Assembly (NCBI GenBank): GCA_030592645.1
Contig: JAUVIR010000010.1
Span: forward strand, 1-58,689
Length of the DNA stretch: 58,689 nucleotides
Direction: 5' to 3'
From: Candidatus Fermentibacterota bacterium
Lineage (GTDB): Bacteria > Fermentibacterota > Fermentibacteria > Fermentibacterales > JCC-6
A model generated the notes under the pieces. It was not told the DNA's origin and did no database searches. It saw only the letters and a list, made by a program, of their open reading frames with translations. Each line of letters opens with the position of its first letter. The stretch's first letter is position 1. Shown here one piece after another: positions 8,914 through 17,583 of this stretch. Made by a program: the position numbers and the translations under genes.

Positions 8914-11321
8914 TAGAGGAGGTGGTAGGGGTCTACATCTATCTCAAGGCGGACGCCTTTATGGAAAGCACTCTCGAACCGTTTCATCACCTCTCGCGAA
9001 ATCCCGGCAAGAGTTTTCCTTGAAGGTGATTTTGCTATAACGCTCCATCTCCATCTTCTGTTAATACGCGGAAACGCCGCTTCAAGAACATCTGATATCG
9101 AAGCATCATTCCGGCTGACACCTCTTACAGAAGCATTTGCCGCCTTGTGAATCCTTCCTTTGTCAAGCCCGCTCCAAACGAACCGAACAAGATAGCCATA
9201 AGGAGGATACCCGAACGTTTTTCTTACTCCGCTCTCCCTTTTCCAGAAATCCGCAAAATCATGGTTTGCCGCTGCTTTTATCAAAGGGTTCTCTGGATTA
9301 TGCGTTTGAATGATCACCTCGCCTGGGATCTTTCCCCTTCCCGCTCTTCCGGCCACCTGGAGAATCAGTTGAAAAGTCCGTTCTGCTGCTCTAAAATCCG
9401 GGAACGCAAGCCCCATGTCAGCTGAGATCACTCCAACAAGTGTAACACCGGGAAAATCATGACCCTTGGCAACCATCTGCGTACCAAGAAGCACATCACC
9501 CTCTCCGTGCGCGAACCTGCTCAGTATATCCCAGTGCGCATCCTTGCCCCTGGTCGTATCGGCATCCATTCTGATCACTCGGGTTTCAGGCAGGAGCTTA
9601 CTAAAATACTCCTCGACTTTCTGTATGCCGGGTCCCATATGAGCGAACTCATCGAACCCGCACTGGGGGCATCTGACCATCGCTGCTTTCCAGTGATTAC
9701 AATAATGGCACCTCAGAACCTGCCCTTTTCTATGATATGTCAGCGTTACTCCGCAGTTGGGGCATTCCTCCCTGTATCCGCAGTTTCTGCACATCTGAGT
9801 CGGAGAGAAACCCCTGCGGTTAATAAGCACTATGCTCTGCTCTCTCTTTGCGGTTCTGCGCCCGATACCTTTGAGGAGTTCATCAGAAATTAGAGGGTGA
9901 TGCATACTTCCCTCATCGACCAGGACAGTCGAAGGCATCGGGATACCATCTATCCTGCTATCAAGCTCAAGAAGACGGTACCTTCCACTGTTCGCGTTTC
10001 CGTAGGACTCCATGGAAGGGCTGGCGGAGCCCAGGATAACCGGTATTCTTTCCATTCTTCCTCTTACCACCGCCACGTCCCTTGAATTGTATCTTGGCAG
10101 TTCGTTCTGCTTATAGCTGCTGTCATGCTCTTCATCCACAACGATGATTCCGAGATCGGGAAGCGGTGCGAAGACAGCGCTTCTGGGACCTATCACTATT
10201 CTCCGTTCTCCAAGTTTAGCCAGATTCCAGCTGTCGAGCCGCTCACCGGCAGTCATCCCGCTGTGAAGAACTGTGACAAGCCCTGGAAACCTCCTGCTGA
10301 AACGGGAAACTGTGAGGGGAGTAAGGGAAATTTCAGGAACCAGAACCAGGGCTGTTCGGCCTTTTGAGATAACTTCGGATATTGCTCTGAGGTAAACTTC
10401 CGTTTTGCCGCTTCCTGTAACACCATGAAGAACGAACACCTCATTTTGATCCAGGCTCTTTGTAATTACTCCGAAGGCATGTTCCTGAGCTTCGGAAAGT
10501 ACAGGAATATTCTTTTCCTTTTCGATATCTGATCTGATCAGAGATTCTCTGTACCTTCTGCGATAGGATTCTTTTACAATTCCTTTTTGTATAAGACCAG
10601 AAAGGGATGATGCTGTTGCGCCTGTGGTTCTTATCAGCTGTCTTCGGGTAACCGGTCCCTCACAGGTAGCCAGGTACAGGAGGATCTCGGCCTGGCGGGG
10701 GGCTGTGCGTTTCAATGCATCAGCTCTCCTGGTAAGCGTTGAATCCTCGACAGCAGCCTCGATTATTCTTTCCATAACCGGCTTCGGACCGGAAACAGGT
10801 TTCCATATCGTCCTGAGAACCCCACTCTTCTCAAGTACAGATAATTCCCGCTCCAGGGGATAGTCACTGCTCATACTGTCCCTGAGCAGTTTCACAGGAA
10901 TGCTCTTGCTGGCTGGAAGGAAAGTGCTGAATGGATGGGCAGGATCGATCTTACCGGTCAGGGTTACAACCCTTTCCGCTTTACCTGAGATTCCCGGAGG
11001 GTGAGCAGCTGCCATCATCATTCCAGGAGGTGCCTGGTAGTAATCTGCCGCCCACCTTGTAAGCTCCAGGACAGATCCGGGAAGAAGAGGATTTGCATCA
11101 AGTCTGCCCAGAACATCTTTCACTTCCAGCGCATTCGTCTTGTCTGCAGTAGTGTATCCCCACACATAACCTATGAGCCGGCCTGTTCCGAGCGGTACCG
11201 CTACTCTGCATCCCACAAGGTTACCGCCATCCAGTCCGGGGGGTATTGAGTATGTGAAGGATTGCCAGAGCGGCCTGTTGAGGACAACTTCTATCAGTCT
11301 GGAGTTCTTCTCAATTGTCAC
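8913..11321 (-). CDS. priA: primosomal replication-restart helicase PriA
   Basis: PriA recognises stalled forks and reloads the replisome. The superfamily 2 helicase core has Walker A GVTGSGKTEVYL (about residue 300), the DEEH box VVDEEHDSSYKQ, and later ATQMVAKGHDFPGVTLVG and QVAGRAGRG. The eight-cysteine zinc-binding insert is complete (CRNCGYREECPNCG, CHYCNHWKAAMVRCPQCG). The N-terminal DNA-binding domain starts around EVVLNRPLWQSFTYSIP. I moved the start to the GTG at 11321, which makes a 4-nt GTGA overlap with the upstream amidohydrolase stop and an 802-aa protein. The track ORF (start 11477) would add 52 residues encoded inside that neighbour. The stop codon abuts the RAYT element. Confidence 0.95.
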   Translation of the reverse strand: MTIEKNSRLIEVVLNRPLWQSFTYSIPPGLDGGNLVGCRVAVPLGTGRLIGYVWGYTTADKTNALEVKDVLGRLDANPLLPGSVLELTRWAADYYQAPPGMMMAAAHPPGISGKAERVVTLTGKIDPAHPFSTFLPASKSIPVKLLRDSMSSDYPLERELSVLEKSGVLRTIWKPVSGPKPVMERIIEAAVEDSTLTRRADALKRTAPRQAEILLYLATCEGPVTRRQLIRTTGATASSLSGLIQKGIVKESYRRRYRESLIRSDIEKEKNIPVLSEAQEHAFGVITKSLDQNEVFVLHGVTGSGKTEVYLRAISEVISKGRTALVLVPEISLTPLTVSRFSRRFPGLVTVLHSGMTAGERLDSWNLAKLGERRIVIGPRSAVFAPLPDLGIIVVDEEHDSSYKQNELPRYNSRDVAVVRGRMERIPVILGSASPSMESYGNANSGRYRLLELDSRIDGIPMPSTVLVDEGSMHHPLISDELLKGIGRRTAKREQSIVLINRRGFSPTQMCRNCGYREECPNCGVTLTYHRKGQVLRCHYCNHWKAAMVRCPQCGFDEFAHMGPGIQKVEEYFSKLLPETRVIRMDADTTRGKDAHWDILSRFAHGEGDVLLGTQMVAKGHDFPGVTLVGVISADMGLAFPDFRAAERTFQLILQVAGRAGRGKIPGEVIIQTHNPENPLIKAAANHDFADFWKRESGVRKTFGYPPYGYLVRFVWSGLDKGRIHKAANASVRGVSRNDASISDVLEAAFPRINRRWRWSVIAKSPSRKTLAGISREVMKRFESAFHKGVRLEIDVDPYHLL

Positions 11322-12616
11322 CTGGAAAGAGGGTTTCCCTGAATTCTGCTTGCTCTGTCCAGAATCAGCTGCCTTGCTCCGCTGATCTTCATGGGAAGCG
11401 AAGGCAACGTCGGGAATTCCCCGTTCTGATATACGGTTCTGCCTGCTACCATGGTCAATACGATCCTCTCGGGCCATATAAGCTCAAGAATGTATCTCAC
11501 CGGATCTTCTGAGAGCTCAAGTTCTTCCCATTCCTCATCGGAGGGTTTGATAAGAGTGATATCCGCAGCAAAATTCTCGGCAATCCTTCCCGTATTCTTC
11601 CATCCGAGTGCGCAGGCAGCCGAGCGCGATGCGCTGTTGAACCAGAATTCTGAATCTATTGCAGCAGATGATTTCACAATTGACGCAAGGCCCATTGCAA
11701 GACGAAGATCACCTGCCAGATCCAGCCTGTTGTTGCATGCCGCGCCATCGCTTGCAACAGCCACCCTGATGTTCCCGTTACGCATGGCGGGAATATCCGC
11801 GATACCGCTTCCAAGCCTGAGATTGGTCCAGGGACAATGTACCGCTGTTGTGCCTGATTCACGGAGGATCTGCATTTCCCCATCCTGAAGGTGTATGCAG
11901 TGGGCAAGCAATGTATCCGGACCGGTGAAACCTTTGTTCTGAAGAAAATGCACATTGCCGCGACTCTCCCTCAGGACAGGATGACTGATCTCATCCTGAG
12001 ATTCGGAAGCATGGGTTGTTCTTTTTACACCAGAAGGGATCTCAGCCATCCAGTCCCAGAGACTGTCTGAGCATGAAAGGGCGAACCTGGGTGTATACGC
12101 GTAAGTCACATGATCACCGCAGGATTTCTTGATCCTTTCAGTTTCCTCCACAAGCCAGGAGAGTTCCCCGGTCATCCAGTCTGGTCCAACATCCATAAGA
12201 GAATTCCCGACAAGAGCGCGTGCGCCGGATCTCCTGAGAATATCTACAGTAACTTCTGAATGCCTGAGTACTCCCATATCGAGAAGCCCGGTACACCCTG
12301 ATGAGAATAACTCCCTCAATGACTGGATCACCGATACAGCAAGAGTGTCTGGAGTATGAGATGCCTCGAAGGGCCAGATCCTGTTCTCAAGCCAGGGGAG
12401 AAGAGATTTCCCTTCAGCCATGCCGCGGAACAGTGTCTGTCCAAGATGAACATGCGTCTGTATCAGGCCGGGTACCGCGATACAGTTTTTCCATTCCCCG
12501 GCGGTGTTCTGTCTGGTGATGGATTTAATTGAACCGTTCTCCAGTTCAATTGAAAACCCGCCAGGGATGAATTTCCCGTTATCGATGATTCCAGCTGTAT
12601 CAAGTACTTTTTCCAT
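11318..12616 (-). CDS. TRZ/ATZ-family amidohydrolase (S-adenosylhomocysteine/methylthioadenosine deaminase-like)
   Basis: This metal-dependent hydrolase belongs to the cytosine-deaminase/chlorohydrolase group. The two-histidine motif PGLIQTHVHLGQTLFRG, the LLAHCIHL histidine, AVHCPWTNLRLGSGIADI and the catalytic aspartate in VASDGAACNNRLDL are all in place. A C-terminal LIWPERIVLTMVAGRTVYQNGEF closes the composite beta-sandwich. Likely substrates are amino-purine compounds such as methylthioadenosine, S-adenosylhomocysteine or guanine-type bases; sequence alone does not decide. I prefer the ATG at 12616 (MEKVLDTAGIIDNG), where family similarity begins. The longer track start at 12730 would leave only 28 bp for the divergent promoter. 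The gene is coupled to priA by a GTGA overlap. Confidence 0.85.
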   Translation of the reverse strand: MEKVLDTAGIIDNGKFIPGGFSIELENGSIKSITRQNTAGEWKNCIAVPGLIQTHVHLGQTLFRGMAEGKSLLPWLENRIWPFEASHTPDTLAVSVIQSLRELFSSGCTGLLDMGVLRHSEVTVDILRRSGARALVGNSLMDVGPDWMTGELSWLVEETERIKKSCGDHVTYAYTPRFALSCSDSLWDWMAEIPSGVKRTTHASESQDEISHPVLRESRGNVHFLQNKGFTGPDTLLAHCIHLQDGEMQILRESGTTAVHCPWTNLRLGSGIADIPAMRNGNIRVAVASDGAACNNRLDLAGDLRLAMGLASIVKSSAAIDSEFWFNSASRSAACALGWKNTGRIAENFAADITLIKPSDEEWEELELSEDPVRYILELIWPERIVLTMVAGRTVYQNGEFPTLPSLPMKISGARQLILDRASRIQGNPLSR

Positions 12617-12758
12617 AGCAGTATTATGCACCATTCTTATGCTGCTTGAAAAGCACAGCGTAATTTTCGGGACACTTTCATAAAATCTTATTAGATTCAT
12701 TTGATTAATCGAATGATCCACAGCACTCATTTAGATATCTTGCCGGAGGCAGGTTTCC

Positions 12759-14072
12759 ATGAAAGCTTTCACTCTACTGTTATTGCCTTTTGTTATTTCC
12801 CTTTCCGCAGCTGATTTTGAAACAAGACAGCTTGAGAACGGTTTAACTGTTATTGTCAGCCCCGATGATACTTCTCCCGTTGTAACGATCTGTATTGCCG
12901 TGAAGACTGGAGCAACATGCGAGACTCCCGAAACAAATGGACTGGCTCATTTTTACGAGCATATGTTCTTCAAAGGTAACGAAGCTCTGCCGGATCAGAC
13001 CGCCTACAACCGCAGAATGGGAGAGCTTGGAATACTGCAGAACGGTACTACATACCCTGAGAGGGTTCAGTATTTTCTCACCCTGGGAAGCGAGAATTTC
13101 CAGGAGGGGCTCGAGTTCATGTACGATGCAATTACCTCGCCTCTATTCGATATGGAAGAGATGGAGAGGGAACGGGAAGTAATAATGAACGAGCATGACA
13201 GGGGACTTACGCATCCTTTTTACAATCTTTCGCTTGCGAGGGAAGAAGTTATCTACACCGATGCCCCCTGGAGACAGAGCCCCATCGGCGTTCCGGAAGT
13301 AATCCAGGCCGCGGCTCCTCCTGCAATGCATGCTTTTCAGGAGCATTATTACACGCCTGACAATTCAGCTCTGATAATAGCCGGGGACGTCGAGTATGAA
13401 GAAGCTTTCAGACTCGCTGAAGAGCAGTTCGCAGGATGGGAGTATGGAGGCTTGAGCAATTACGACAGTCTCCCGAGGCTTATCAGCATCGAGAGGGATA
13501 CCACTGTTTTTGTTGACAGCCCCTCAGGTGCTGGATACGTGTCTGTTGTGTACGAAGGGCCATCGATTTCCACCAATCCGGGAGACAGTTATCCTGCAGA
13601 CGTATGGGGTTCGTACCTTTCCCTCATGAGCAGGGAATTCTACACTGATCTTGTTACCAACGGACCCTTCATCAATATATACGGTTCGTATTATACGCAG
13701 CGTTTTTCACCTTCGATAACTTTTGCCGGAATGGTGCCGCCGGACAGAGCTGAAGAGGCGCTTGCTCTTCTTCTCGAGGAGATCGAGCAGCTTCAGTCCC
13801 CCGATTATTACGATGAAGAGGGTTTGCTGCTGGCGAAAGAGGATCTTTATCGTCACAGGATTCTGGCTGAGGAGACTTCCAGAGATGTTGCCGTGGAATC
13901 CATGCCTTTCTGGTGGGTAGTTGCAGGCAGCCTGGATTATTACGTTACATACCAGGACAGCCTTGATGTTGTAGAACCGTCCGATATTAGCGAATTTATC
14001 GGAACCTGGATTGTGAATAAACCCCGCGTCGCCTTTGTACTGATGCCTCTTGATGGAGAGGAGAACCGCTGA
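12759..14072 (+). CDS. secreted M16-family zinc peptidase, active subunit
   Basis: A signal peptide (KAFTLLLLPFVISLSA) leads a 437-aa pitrilysin-family protein. The inverted zinc motif HxxEH is present as GLAHFYEHMFFKG, and the distal glutamate ligand lies in the EREREVIMNEHDRG helix about 75 residues later. The second half has the expected HYYTPDNSALIIAGDV segment and R/Y-type substrate loop residues. Half-length M16 proteins act as homo- or heterodimers that enclose peptides in a chamber. The next gene, overlapping by one base, encodes an M16 homologue lacking the zinc motif, so the two probably form a periplasmic heterodimer. Confidence 0.92.
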   Translation: MKAFTLLLLPFVISLSAADFETRQLENGLTVIVSPDDTSPVVTICIAVKTGATCETPETNGLAHFYEHMFFKGNEALPDQTAYNRRMGELGILQNGTTYPERVQYFLTLGSENFQEGLEFMYDAITSPLFDMEEMEREREVIMNEHDRGLTHPFYNLSLAREEVIYTDAPWRQSPIGVPEVIQAAAPPAMHAFQEHYYTPDNSALIIAGDVEYEEAFRLAEEQFAGWEYGGLSNYDSLPRLISIERDTTVFVDSPSGAGYVSVVYEGPSISTNPGDSYPADVWGSYLSLMSREFYTDLVTNGPFINIYGSYYTQRFSPSITFAGMVPPDRAEEALALLLEEIEQLQSPDYYDEEGLLLAKEDLYRHRILAEETSRDVAVESMPFWWVVAGSLDYYVTYQDSLDVVEPSDISEFIGTWIVNKPRVAFVLMPLDGEENR

Positions 14073-15376
14073 TGAAGATCATCTTTCTTGCGTTTGCAGT
14101 TCTGCTTGGTTCGCTGAATGCGTCGGTCCCGGGGAATGTGGAGGAATTCACTCTATCCAACGGCATCCCTGTTATCACCAGAACTATTGACAACAATGAA
14201 ATTGAGGGTGTTTCTCTTTTCATAATAGGTGGTTCCAGCGCGTTGACGGAAGAGACTCAGGGTCTTGAAAGATTTTCACTCGAATGCGCCATGATGGGCT
14301 CAGAGGATTATCCCGGACCAGAATGGCGCGAACTGATGGATAGAACGCAGGCTGAATGGACAAGCAGTTTCAATTACGATTACAGCAGGTATCATCTTAG
14401 ATGTATCAGAGAGGACCTGCCGGCCCTCCTTTCCGCCTTCGGAAACTCACTGCTGAACCCGGAGCTTGAGGAGCAGGCATTTGAGCAGGTACGTACAAGT
14501 ACAATTCAGGACCTGCAGGAGAAGTACAGCGACCCGGACAGCTGGATCTGGTTTGTGGCCAACGATGCATTCATGCCCGGACACACATACAGGCGGCTTC
14601 CAGATGGCACTCTCGAGACCATTTCAGGCTTCACAATAGACGATGTCTCAAATATGCTTGAGCAGAGAATACGCTCGGGAAATCTGCTTATTACACACGC
14701 CGGACCAACGCAGCCCCAGGAGCTGCAGAATATACTGGAGCTTGCCTTCGGAGATATTCCGGAAGGCGGACAGGAGTACCCGCAGGTTGAACCCTTTGCG
14801 GTGAACACTGATACGATTGTTGTTCAGCATAGAGAGGTGCCCACAGCCTATGCTGTTGTTAAATTCAACGCTCCCCCGCAGGGCCATGAAGATCTCCTGC
14901 CTTTCCGTACCGCCGTTACAGTTGTTTACGATCTCCTCTGGCAGGTGCTTAGAACCGATTATGCTCTTACATACGCAACATATTCCGGTGCAACTAATTA
15001 TAGAGAAAACTGGGGTTACATGTACGTCAGCTCTCCGCAGCCCGTGCTTGCATGCTCGCTTATGGCAGGAGTACTTGCGGACGTGATAGAGAATCCTGTT
15101 GATGAAGATATAGTCAGGGGAACGATAGAGAAGAGCAGAACACGGGCGAATCTCATGGCTGCGAGCAAGGATGATCAGTGCTGGATGATGGGGAATTTTG
15201 AGATCTGCACTGGAGACTGGCGAAACGCTTATACAGTATTCGATCATATTTCGGAACTGTCATCCGCCGACCTCAGTGCAGTACTGGACAGATGGGTAGA
15301 ATTCGGAGGCTGGGGAATTATAGCTGACACAACAGTTGTTTCTATTGATCACCTTCAGCCCTGGCCACTTAAGTAG
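14072..15376 (+). CDS. secreted M16-family peptidase homologue, inactive subunit
   Basis: This 434-aa M16 homologue has a signal peptide (MKIIFLAFAVLLGSLNASV). Where the active partner has HxxEH, this protein reads GLERFSLECAMMGSED, so both histidines are missing and it should not bind the catalytic zinc. Family knowledge: M16B enzymes often pair one catalytic subunit with one that only supplies the substrate-binding Arg/Tyr loop. The one-base overlap (TGATG) with the active gene supports fixed stoichiometry. It ends 10 nt before a small lipoprotein gene. Confidence 0.88.
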   Translation: MKIIFLAFAVLLGSLNASVPGNVEEFTLSNGIPVITRTIDNNEIEGVSLFIIGGSSALTEETQGLERFSLECAMMGSEDYPGPEWRELMDRTQAEWTSSFNYDYSRYHLRCIREDLPALLSAFGNSLLNPELEEQAFEQVRTSTIQDLQEKYSDPDSWIWFVANDAFMPGHTYRRLPDGTLETISGFTIDDVSNMLEQRIRSGNLLITHAGPTQPQELQNILELAFGDIPEGGQEYPQVEPFAVNTDTIVVQHREVPTAYAVVKFNAPPQGHEDLLPFRTAVTVVYDLLWQVLRTDYALTYATYSGATNYRENWGYMYVSSPQPVLACSLMAGVLADVIENPVDEDIVRGTIEKSRTRANLMAASKDDQCWMMGNFEICTGDWRNAYTVFDHISELSSADLSAVLDRWVEFGGWGIIADTTVVSIDHLQPWPLK

Positions 15377-15386
15377 GGGGATTGCT

Positions 15387-15716
15387 ATGAAGTATTGTTT
15401 TGCGATTATCATTGTTTTTATAGTTTCGTGCGGTACAACGCAGCGTATTCAGATCGACTACCTTCAGTATACAGGATCGACTCAGGTTATGGCGGTCGGT
15501 ACACGTTCTGAAACAGTAGTGTTTGAGGATTTCGAGACCGGGGAGCGCTTCGCTCTGGTGGGTGATCTCGCTCGAGAACTTGTTCCGCAGTATGGCCTTC
15601 CAGTTGTAATAACTGTAATTCCGACTGAAGAAGGCTGGTCAATGGATCCTGATCTCCAGAAATTTGAGCTTATTGAATACGTAATGATTGGATCAGAGGT
15701 GGGCACATACGAGTGA
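15387..15716 (+). CDS. small putative lipoprotein
   Basis: I use the ATG at 15387, preceded by AGGGGG with good spacing; the track start at 15336 reads through the end of the M16 gene. The product is 109 aa with a lipoprotein signal (CFAIIIVFIVSCG, Cys near residue 14). The rest is a short beta-rich domain with DFETGERFALVGDLARELV and VVITVIPTEEGWSMDP. I do not recognise a family. Its position directly behind the paired peptidases suggests envelope co-expression, but function is unknown. Confidence 0.7.
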   Translation: MKYCFAIIIVFIVSCGTTQRIQIDYLQYTGSTQVMAVGTRSETVVFEDFETGERFALVGDLARELVPQYGLPVVITVIPTEEGWSMDPDLQKFELIEYVMIGSEVGTYE

Positions 15717-15783
15717 TCATTCCGATCGATACGATCTGCTGATCAGCCCATGAATTCTGAGCACTTGAGCTGAAGGGAAGCTT

Positions 15784-17583
15784 TTGAAGTCAGTATCAAA
15801 TAAAAAAGGTATGAGCAGGTCCAGCCTGAAGCTGCTGTTCAAGAGGGTCCTCAAACATAAGAAGGCTATCGGCCTCGGACTTTGTACTCTCGTAATAGTG
15901 GATGCAATGCAGCTCATTGTTCCAAAGGTATTCCAAAGGGTTATAGACAGTCTTGCCAGTGGAATGGCGACCAACTCCCTTCTTCTTAAGCTGGGACTTG
16001 TAATACTCGGACTTTATCTGGTTATGGGTATCTTCAGGTTCTTCTGGAGATATCTTGTTATCGGTTCGGCTCACAGGATCGACAGGAACATAAGGCAGGA
16101 ACTCTACGATCATCTTCAGACACTGTCCCCGCAGTATTACGATCAGACCAAGGTGGGCGATATCATGGCCCATGCAACAAACGATATCAGCGCCGTACGA
16201 ATGGCAACAGGTATTGCGACAATAGCGTCGTTCGATGCCATATTTCTTTCTCTGTCCAGCATCACCATCATGCTGATCATGAACTGGAAACTTACTCTTA
16301 TCACCATGATACCGCTTCCATTCATCGCTCTGATGATGCTTAAATTCGGCGCTTTGATCCATAAGAGATTTGAATCCGTTCAGAAGGCTTTTTCCACCCT
16401 TACCGAGAAAGCTCAGGAATCCCTTTCAGGGGTGAGGGTTATAAAAGCCTATGGAGATGAGAAATCGGAGGACAGATTCTTCTCCGAGAAAGCGGAGGAG
16501 TGTGTCTTTCAGAATGTGAAGCTTGCCCGTATATGGGGAATGTTCCAGCCTATGATCGGTGCTCTCGCTATGGCGAGCATGGCAATACTGCTTGGCGCAG
16601 GCGGTTCGATGGTTGTGAAGGGCATCATCTCCCTGGGCGAATTCGTCGCTTTTTCCAGTTACCTGATGATGCTTATATGGCCGATGATAGCGATTGGATG
16701 GGTTGTCAATCTGCTTCAGAGAGGTGCTGCGAGCATGGACAGGCTCCAGAAGATATTCACGACTCTGCCTGATATCGTAGATGGCCCCGATGATGTCGAT
16801 CCTGATCCAGCCATATTGGTGAAAAACCTTTCTTTCACCTATTCCGGAACCGAGATAGAGGTTCTCAAGGATATATCCTTCCAGCTGCCGGCTGGCGGGA
16901 CACTTGGTATTGTCGGGCGCACCGGATCGGGCAAAACAACGCTTGTTGAGCTTCTGATGAGACTGTACGACCCTCCTGAAGGTACGGTTTACCTCGGGGG
17001 AGTAGATGTTCATGAAATGAAGCTTGCAAACATACGGGGAATGTTCGGTTACGTTCCTCAGGAGACATTTCTGTTCGCCATGTCCATTGCTGACAATATT
17101 GCCTTCGGCAACAATAGCATATCCCGCGAAATGATAGAGGAACTATCTTCTGTTGTTGATATAGACAGAGAGATACAGGGTTTTACCGATGGATACGACA
17201 CAACTGTGGGAGAGAGGGGGGTTACGCTCTCCGGAGGCCAGAAGCAGAGGGTAGCAATTGCCAGGGCACTTGCTGTGAAACCCAGAATACTGGTTCTGGA
17301 TGATTCTCTTTCCAGTGTCGATACCGAAACAGAAGCCGCCATTCTGAAGCGGCTCAAGAAGGACATAAGCGATCTTACGAGTATTCTCATCGCCCACAGG
17401 ATAAGCACAATTCAGAATGCTGACAATATCATCGTAATGGATGACGGCAGGGTAGTCGAGCATGGAACCCACGATGAACTTCTGGAGCATGACGGATTCT
17501 ATGCTGAGCTTTTCAGAATGCAGCAGCTGGAGGAGGAAGCGAAGAAGGAAGAAACCTCTGATACTGAAGGAGGTGAGGACTGA
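15784..17583 (+). CDS. ABC exporter half-transporter with degenerate catalytic site (MsbA/TM287-like)
   Basis: This is a TTG-start gene with AAGGGAAG upstream. It encodes 599 aa: six membrane helices (residues about 30-320), then an ATPase domain with Walker A GRTGSGKTT (about 375), a Q-loop in FGYVPQETFLF, and a full LSGGQKQRVAIARAL signature. Walker B reads ILVLDDSLSSVD, with Asp in place of the catalytic Glu. That is the hallmark of the non-hydrolysing half of heterodimeric ABC exporters such as TM287/288 or BmrCD. The partner gene overlaps by one base. The C-terminal tail is Glu/Lys-rich. The substrate is unknown; lipids, peptides or drugs are typical for the family. Confidence 0.92.
   Translation: MKSVSNKKGMSRSSLKLLFKRVLKHKKAIGLGLCTLVIVDAMQLIVPKVFQRVIDSLASGMATNSLLLKLGLVILGLYLVMGIFRFFWRYLVIGSAHRIDRNIRQELYDHLQTLSPQYYDQTKVGDIMAHATNDISAVRMATGIATIASFDAIFLSLSSITIMLIMNWKLTLITMIPLPFIALMMLKFGALIHKRFESVQKAFSTLTEKAQESLSGVRVIKAYGDEKSEDRFFSEKAEECVFQNVKLARIWGMFQPMIGALAMASMAILLGAGGSMVVKGIISLGEFVAFSSYLMMLIWPMIAIGWVVNLLQRGAASMDRLQKIFTTLPDIVDGPDDVDPDPAILVKNLSFTYSGTEIEVLKDISFQLPAGGTLGIVGRTGSGKTTLVELLMRLYDPPEGTVYLGGVDVHEMKLANIRGMFGYVPQETFLFAMSIADNIAFGNNSISREMIEELSSVVDIDREIQGFTDGYDTTVGERGVTLSGGQKQRVAIARALAVKPRILVLDDSLSSVDTETEAAILKRLKKDISDLTSILIAHRISTIQNADNIIVMDDGRVVEHGTHDELLEHDGFYAELFRMQQLEEEAKKEETSDTEGGED

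Noticed and set aside
9459-9893. Plus-strand ORFs inside priA
   Set aside because: They fall opposite the helicase and zinc-binding motifs of priA and have atypical composition.
15717-15783. Repeated GATC-containing palindromes after the small lipoprotein gene as a terminator
   Set aside because: The palindromes are short and do not form a stable stem followed by a T-run.
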